From assembly GCF_033958435.1 (NCBI RefSeq), contig NC_134146.1, positions 27,178,501 through 27,242,500 on the forward strand: a DNA stretch of 64,000 nucleotides, given 5' to 3'. The translations under genes were made by a program, and so were the position numbers. Positions 57,586-64,000 of this stretch are shown one piece after another (within the stretch, counting starts at the first letter, position 1; each line of letters opens with the position of its first letter). A model generated the notes under the pieces. It saw only the letters and a list, made by a program, of their open reading frames with translations, made no database searches and was not told the origin of the DNA. The DNA comes from Carettochelys insculpta (taxonomy: Eukaryota; Chordata; Testudines; Carettochelyidae).

Positions 57586-60500
57586 TCTTTATTGTGAAAT
57601 GATGATCTATAAAAAATTGTGTGCGTGCATATATAGTGAAGAGGATGAATTCATGACCATTAGCAAATGTCTCTGTCATTTTGCAATCTTAATCTTCTAT
57701 AACATCACTATATATGATTTGCTAAAACCATGACTCAAAAGGTGTTTTCTACAGTCTCTCTCCAATAAAACTGACTTGTCACTCCCTTGAGGAGATGAGC
57801 AGCACTTTCAAAAAAAAAAATTAACCTGCTTAACCTGCTGGTTGTCTTCAGGCTTCAGTGCTCAGTGTTAAGGTCACTGTAATCCATTTCTTTTCATCTC
57901 GTAGAAATTTTAAATTTATAATACATTGACTACATTTACCTGTTTCAAGAGTATAATCCAGAATGTAATTTAAAGGCTTGATTTGGATAGGGTTATTTTG
58001 TATTAATATTTAACATTACCACATTAATGTCCCAATTAAAGTATGGAATATGGAAGTATGTATATGTAAACTATGTATGTATGTGTGTATGTAAAGTATA
58101 TATATATGGTATATCTTTCTCTCTGCATTCCTAGGTTAGCTGATAGTGTTTCCCAGCCGCTTTTCTCATAATTCCTGAAAAATTATGCCCAAACACATTA
58201 AAGCAGAATAGTTGAACATTATACTTGTGAATCTGTGGAAAGACGCATACATCTTAATGATGGGTTTGAAGGAAGCTTTACAGATTACTTTGGGGCCTTT
58301 CCATAAATAAAAGGGTGCGCAGAGGAAACACAAAAGTACGTGGGGAAGGAATGCTCACTTTGCCTACTAAGATCAGCATCAAGAGATCTTTCTTATACTG
58401 GATGTTCCAGCCAGTACCAGAATCTAAATAACTGGACTTATACACATTCTGTTAGATTTTTTATTTGTTTATTTAAACCTGTGCATTATTACACATTAAT
58501 TTAATAGAATTCTCATTCTTTCATTCCCTAGGATAATATATTCATTGAGACATTCAACAGTAATTACCAGAAGCTAATACTTTAAAATAAACTGATGACA
58601 CTTTATCATAAAATTAGGGAGGCCAACTATCATAAATGTTGAAAGACTTATTAAATCAGGTAGGTCATTGGTGAATGTATCAGTTTGGGTAGTTGAATTC
58701 CAAGTAGAGCCTCTGTAACTAGAATGTTTGATTCCAGTTTTCTCAACTGATGTTTTGCACAATATGCAAGCGTTCTCTGAAACATCAGGTAAAGGCGACT
58801 GGCTCTGGACTTGAAAAATCACTGGCCAGATTGGTCTGTACAATTGTATGTGTTTAAACATGAGTTAAAAATCAGAATGTTTGTGGGTCTGGTCTACATG
58901 GCAATAAGGTTGAGTACACAGTGAAGTGAACCTCTGTAGTATGTTGAGATTTAGAATGGATTTGAAAACCATTATCAACTAGTGGAATTGAATCTTGTGA
59001 CACTGCTGTGCTAAATAGACAATGAAATGTGTAAATGTGAAAGATCTCATAGTACAAAACCACTGAAATAATTTTTTAACAGCCTGAAGTTTGTATGCAT
59101 AGGATAACAGCAATTCTAAAACACAAGAAGGTCCCCTCGTGTCTCTGAAGTAAATTCCAGACATTTACATATCTGCAAAGTATATAAATGATTGGTATGT
59201 GAACATTATCCAGAAGAGGGCAGAGCACAATGCATTATGACTAAATGAATATCATAATAAATTATTTAAATGCCTTTGCTACCAGTATGATCTATAACAT
59301 TGTCTGTGGCGTGGCAGAAGAGATAATTTGGGGAGGTAAAAGTCATTTAATTCCAAATATTTGCTTTCATCATTTTGTTTGCCTATGACCTATTTCCATT
59401 CCCTTTGTTAAAAAAAAAAGACAAAACATCTTTTGAACCCTCAGTTGCTACTCATTTTAAATATCTAATATTAATATATTTAATTTGATTATTCTCCTTT
59501 CAGTGTCTTAGTTTAAATCTTGTTGTCTAATTGTTCTGTTGTACAAACAAAGTCTGCTTTCTGCAGGAGAAAACATTTCCTTTCCATCTATAGGAAAACA
59601 CTGACATTTAACATTTGTAAGTGTGTGTGTTTATTGAAACATAGTACAGAAAAAAGGTGAAGGGGTGGATGAAGGATTTTAAAATTCTGATCATAGTCTG
59701 TTGATATTAAATGGCAATCCACGATCTTAAAATTTAATCTGCTAACAAAAATCAGCCCTGCTTGGAAGGACTGAAAAGCTAAATAACTGTTTGTTCAGCT
59801 TTTCATTCCTTGCAAGCTGGGCTGATTGTAGGAACATTGGGGAGAGGACTTGTAAGGTTAGCCTTGGAGATCACATAACTTTATTTCCAGCTTCTTCACA
59901 CACTGTCATAAATCTTTTTCTTTCTCTCTCCACTGTATCCCTTCAGTTGGTTTCCCTCAGCATCTTACTTTCCATTCTCTTATGTGTGTTATCAATCTCT
60001 GTTCATCCCCAGCCTCCCAACTGCTTCTCCCAGCATAAGTCCTCCTAGCGCCTGTTGCAACTTATTGGACACCACCATTCTTATTTTCACCTCCTATTGC
60101 CCTTCAGAACTGTACACAGACTTGGGATAGCATGGGATTCTGGTAAGTGGGGTGTAGGGCAAGGGAGATTTTCTTTTTGCAAGCATACTTAGGGCTTCTC
60201 TCCAAATGTTTTGCAAAGAGATGCATAACTGATGAGCTGCACTTCAATAATGGTTGTCTTCTCCCTCTACAAGGAGGAGGGGGACTCAAAATGTGAAACC
60301 TTCCCTCAGAAACCTTCCCTCTACAGAATGTGAAACGTGCTGCCTAGGTAAAGAAGTCAATGGTGCATTTCTAATGCTTCTTTCTGGTCTGACCTGAGTC
60401 CTTTTGCAACTGGAGAAGTCGACAAAGGGGAGTGAGTTGTAAAGACCACACTGCCGCTGGTAGGGCCTGTGCTGGCAGGAAAAAGGCACAACAGCCCCCA

Positions 60501-62675
60501 AGCACCAACCTACCCTGTCAGGTTCATGGAATACTAAAAGTTACCATTTACATCAGTGTTAGGTAGCTGCCCTGCAGTGACTATTAAAAATAGAGAAATT
60601 AATGCTACAAGTGGCAGGATTTTCCAGTGTCAGAGTCCAGCATGCGTACTGTGAGATCGTATTGATTTAGAGTGAGAGAGGCTGTCTTGTGCTTCTCTTG
60701 CACCCTCCCTTCTTTCCCGTGGTGTACACCTTGCCATATATAGCTGTGCTTTGTTCCCAAGTATAGTATTCCTACAGTGTTGAAAGTGTTCAACTTGTGA
60801 AATGACAAATGTACGAAGTGAGAGGCTTGATAAAAGTCTCTAGAAATTTGGTCTAAATGTGTTCTCCTTCAGGATTCTTTACACTGTCAGGTTTTCTTTT
60901 AACCGGGTCCATTCTTTCCATGGCCAAAATATTACTCTTTAAAGGTCTTTTGAGCCACAGTTAGAGGACTATCTGGCTGTTGCTACACCATTGCTGACAG
61001 ATTTGAACTCCTCCAGGAAATCATTTTAACTCTCCTTGCAGTTAAATGGCTTGGCTTGGTTTGAACAAAGATCTCCTGCCCCTAACATGCTCTCTACAGT
61101 TTAGACATCAATGAGATGAGTGAAAAACTGCCAGGGGAGATGTGACTATCACAGCTGAAGCATTCATTTGCACCATAGGCTGGTAACTGTGTCGCTTTTT
61201 TTAGTCCAGGTATAAAGCAAGTAATATTGCCAGCCCCAGCAGCTGTGGCTTGAACAGATATTTCCTTTTATTTCTTCTCTGAATTGTTTTTACAGCATGC
61301 ATTAAAGTGTAATGGGATTATAGACAATTTATAAGATTGCTACTTATTCATCCAATGTATGATTAGTAGGGATTTAGATAAATATTTTCGAAGGGATTTC
61401 ATAGGATTGTGTATTTCAGGAATACGCAGCACCACGCTAAGCATTAAAAAGATATTAAAGAAACCTTTTATGGAAGTGAAAACTCATATCCAAATAGAAA
61501 TGAATAGCTCACTCTTGGTTATAAGTAATCCAAACCATGATAGTGCACAGATGTCTGAAAAATGACAAGTTGGTTGAGAATTTAGCACTGTTGTTCCACT
61601 GACTACCCTGCAGAAGTAAGCACTGGGCAAATAGGGTTGCAGGAAGAAAAAAGTCACTCTCAAAGGCACACTCTTACCTCAGTCTGTTCCACTAACTGGT
61701 CTCTGATTATTCTAGTCAATAAGCTTTTGTAAGAAATTGAATGTCAAACTCATTTGTTTTAAAAAGGAAATTCAAATATTAACATTTTGCTGCAGATAAG
61801 GCAAATTAGTATGTAATGTGAAAGGGGTTTTGAAAAGAGATGATTAACCAGTTAAAAGGGATTTGCAAATATTTTTTGTGAATCAAAGCATAGGGTATTA
61901 GTCACTACTGTAATATTTAGACAACCACTACGTATCCAGAAAAGTGTTTGTGACCCTTGGCATGGAATTGTAGTGCAAGATATTATGAATCCAAATATTC
62001 ATACCACAAGTGTGGTTTCAGTGTCTGGAATGTTTAAAACAGGACAAACTAGCATCACTCATACTTAACAGAGAGCAGAAACAATATCTGCACACCATGT
62101 TCGTGACTTGACTCTTAACTTTCAGGCTGTGGGTTAATGCTGATTTGTTTGAAGATTTGTGACTACTACATTTTTATTTTGTTTTATATTTACACACACA
62201 TCAGTTTGTAAACATTTACGGAGCAAAAGCATGACACTGTAATTAATAGAAGCTACCTTTTGAACTGCAATCCTAAGATTCTTTAAATGTTTCCCAAAGT
62301 GTGGTGCATGAAAGAATTTCAAGGGGTATGTGGCAAAAAATGTATTTCTAAAAATCAGGAGATAAGCACTGGGAGGACACTGACAGGGGGGGCCGAAGTC
62401 CTGAAAGGGGTGCGCAAATGTTTTAAGTTTGGGAAATGCCGCTTTAAACGATAAAATACTTTGACTGTGTGAAACCAGAAAACTTGGATCTGGATTTCGA
62501 AAACTCTTTTCTTCCCATATTGGGGTGAAGGTGTCATAATTAATGTTAAAATATCAGCTAAAATCCTGTTCCCATGAAAATTAATGGAACCAGAATTTCA
62601 CCCGTTCAGGTCTGCTGTGAAACCCATCTGTCGCAGCAAGTCATTTTAGACAGTATAAGTACCTACATCAGGCAG
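57586..62675. other. AT-rich intergenic DNA
   Basis: No gene recognised. A GTAT/TA-rich simple stretch lies near 58060-58110. The short frames here have no recognisable domain. Confidence 0.45.
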
Positions 62676-62990
62676 ACCCGTTGGACTCTGACAAAGGCTC
62701 ACATCCCCCTGTCTGATCTGACTTGTTTTTAGCTCTTTTGATAAGTACTGTTGATACTGGGCCATTTCCACCTTGCTGAATAGACCTTGTCATCTCTGGC
62801 CCTCCCTCTTACTGGGACCCCTCTCTTTAAATACTCCTCTGAAACCCTCCCCCCCACTCATGCATCTGATGAAGCGGGTCTTTGCCCACGAAAGCTGATG
62901 CTCCAAAATATCTGTTAGTCTATAAGGTGCCACAAGACTTCTTGTTGTTCTCGAAGCTACAGACTAACATGGCTACCTCTCTGATACTAA
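62676..62990 (+). mobile_element. Penelope-like copy with intact ribozyme core
   Basis: In sense direction: a 5' part ('TACTGTTGATACTGGGCC', 'CTTTAAATACTCCTCTGAA'), hammerhead core at 62866-62903, TTAGTCTATAAGGTGCC and the 3' end 'CTAACATGGCTACCTCTCTGA'. It shares its whole length with the minus-strand copy at 53.1-53.35 kb. It is the longest plus-strand copy and has no fold-back. Confidence 0.85.
62866..62903 (+). ncRNA. Hammerhead ribozyme core, CUGAUGA type
   Basis: CTGATGA (62866-62872), stem II GCGGG/CCCAC with one mismatch, GAAA (62890-62893), GC-TGAT-GC-T stem III and C at the cleavage position. All conserved core bases are present. Stem I pairing is not evident in this copy alone. 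Confidence 0.65.
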
Positions 62991-63744
62991 CAGGGCAGAC
63001 ACCCCAAATTGGTGGTATGTTCTATAATTTGATTTCACCCAGCCAGTAACAAATGGGAACTCCTGGATTACTATCCCCATTTTACCATGAAGTCAGATAA
63101 ATCCCTTAGATCCTCATGTTTATCTTGTTGCCCAGACAAACTGGACTTTGTGATGAAAGCTTACTTAAACCAAAAATGACATCATTTCAGATTGCTCTCA
63201 GTCCTCTCTTTCCCCTCCCCCACCCCAAAAAATCAGATAAACTGATAACCTAAATCATTCACCAAAAATCCTGAGGGCAGCCAATTCTGTAATAAACTAA
63301 TTAAAGGTTTATTAGCTAAGAAAAGAAACTGAGTTGTGGAGAGGCTGAACAAGCACATTATGTGCACAGGCAAGTCACGGTTTCTAATTCCAAATGGTGG
63401 CAGTGATGTAATAAACTATCAATTTCCCAAAAATCTTTCATGTACCCGGACTGTCACTGAGGATCTCCACTTTGCATTTGGGATACTTCCCTGTAAGAGT
63501 CCAAGCAGTCCGGAGAGCCGGGTTCTTTCCCTGAATGCATATTTACAGCTCGTTTTCATGGGAAGAGGGGGAACTGACAGTGTTACCACCCATCTGGGTT
63601 TTACCTTTGATGACAGAGAGTGAGGAATGCATTTTGATCCTTTGACCTCCGATTGTCGCACACACCACACACTTATTTTGAAATTAGCACTTTTCTGCTA
63701 AAGCTCTTCATTTGTGTTCCATAAGGTTTCTTTCTTGTTACATG
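62991..63744. other. Intergenic DNA
   Basis: No gene recognised. Confidence 0.4.
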
Positions 63745-64000
63745 ATGTAGTGGGGCCACTGCCCCACTCCTGCAGGGAATGGGTTAATGCAGGCAGGAGG
63801 GACCCCATGCAACACTCCAGCCAATGAGGAAAGCAGTCGTAGGAGTGCCAGTCAGCGGGCAGCTTGCTGGAGCAGTCCTCTATATAAGGAGCTACTGAGC
63901 AGAGCAGAGTCAATTGGGGCTTGGCCAGGGAAGGTGCAGACCCACCTCCCAATAAAAGGAAGCACCTTGAAAAGACCTCTGCTGAGCACGCTTAGGAGAG
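63745..64000 (+). mobile_element. Probable LTR (5' part), cut by the window edge
   Basis: It starts TGTAGTGGGGCCACTGCCCC and has an 'AGCCAATGAGG' CCAAT-type word, a TATA-like CTATATAAGG at about 63880, and AATAAA at 63951-63956. This is the spacing of a promoter and poly(A) signal in an LTR. Related wording occurs at 47.2-47.5 kb. No coding sequence is visible before the edge. Confidence 0.45.

Noticed and set aside
1..64000. CRISPR array, bacterial operons or phage genes
   Set aside because: No regularly spaced repeats and no prokaryotic gene density. The sequence is vertebrate.
1..64000. Coding exons of AADAC-type esterases or MBNL1 expected near SUCNR1
   Set aside because: No HGGGW-type esterase motif or CCCH zinc-finger exon was seen in any open frame.

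Overview
The window looks like an intergenic-to-genic stretch of a turtle nuclear genome, most likely a hidden-necked (cryptodiran) turtle. It is AT-rich with long non-coding spans and one intact vertebrate GPCR coding exon. The repeats are also typical of turtles: CR1 LINE fragments on both strands, a tRNA-derived SINE with a CR1-type tail, many short Penelope-like (PLE) insertions, and small terminal-inverted-repeat DNA transposons. Species is not determined. All family names come from recognising the sequence, not from a database search.

The only intact protein-coding feature is the main coding exon of SUCNR1 (GPR91, succinate receptor) at 9660-10628 on the + strand. A splice acceptor lies just upstream and a poly(A) signal just downstream. 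All the residues I know to bind succinate are present. No coding exon of the genes I would expect nearby in other vertebrates (AADAC-type esterases, MBNL1) was recognised.

Layout: 1-8.6 kb holds unclassified sequence, one old PLE fragment and a MIR-like SINE. Two short TIR transposons (8.7-9.3 kb) sit just upstream of SUCNR1. From 11 to 17.7 kb there are microsatellites, PLE ends, an antisense CR1 with nested insertions, and a TIR element. From 18.7 to 24.6 kb repeats are dense: a sense CR1 split by a 1-kb GC-rich insertion, two antisense CR1 copies, and a 107-bp tandem duplication. From 24.6 to 43 kb the sequence is mostly unrecognised, with MIR-like, PLE and CR1 remnants and a hAT-like insertion that has an 8-bp target duplication. 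At 43-44.8 kb a sense CR1 reverse-transcriptase relic is interrupted by a PLE insertion that forms a perfect 97-nt palindrome. From 47 to 64 kb there are LTR-like sequence, more PLE copies, a LINE C-terminal fragment, a tRNA-SINE, and an LTR-like promoter segment at the right edge.

The most interesting signal is the set of PLE-derived insertions. At least four (near 17.5, 29.5, 44.2 and 52.0 kb) are bounded by 10-13 bp target-site duplications and carry an inverted partial copy of themselves at the 5' end. Several copies keep a hammerhead-ribozyme core: CUGANGA, stem II, GAAA, and in some a 3-bp stem III.
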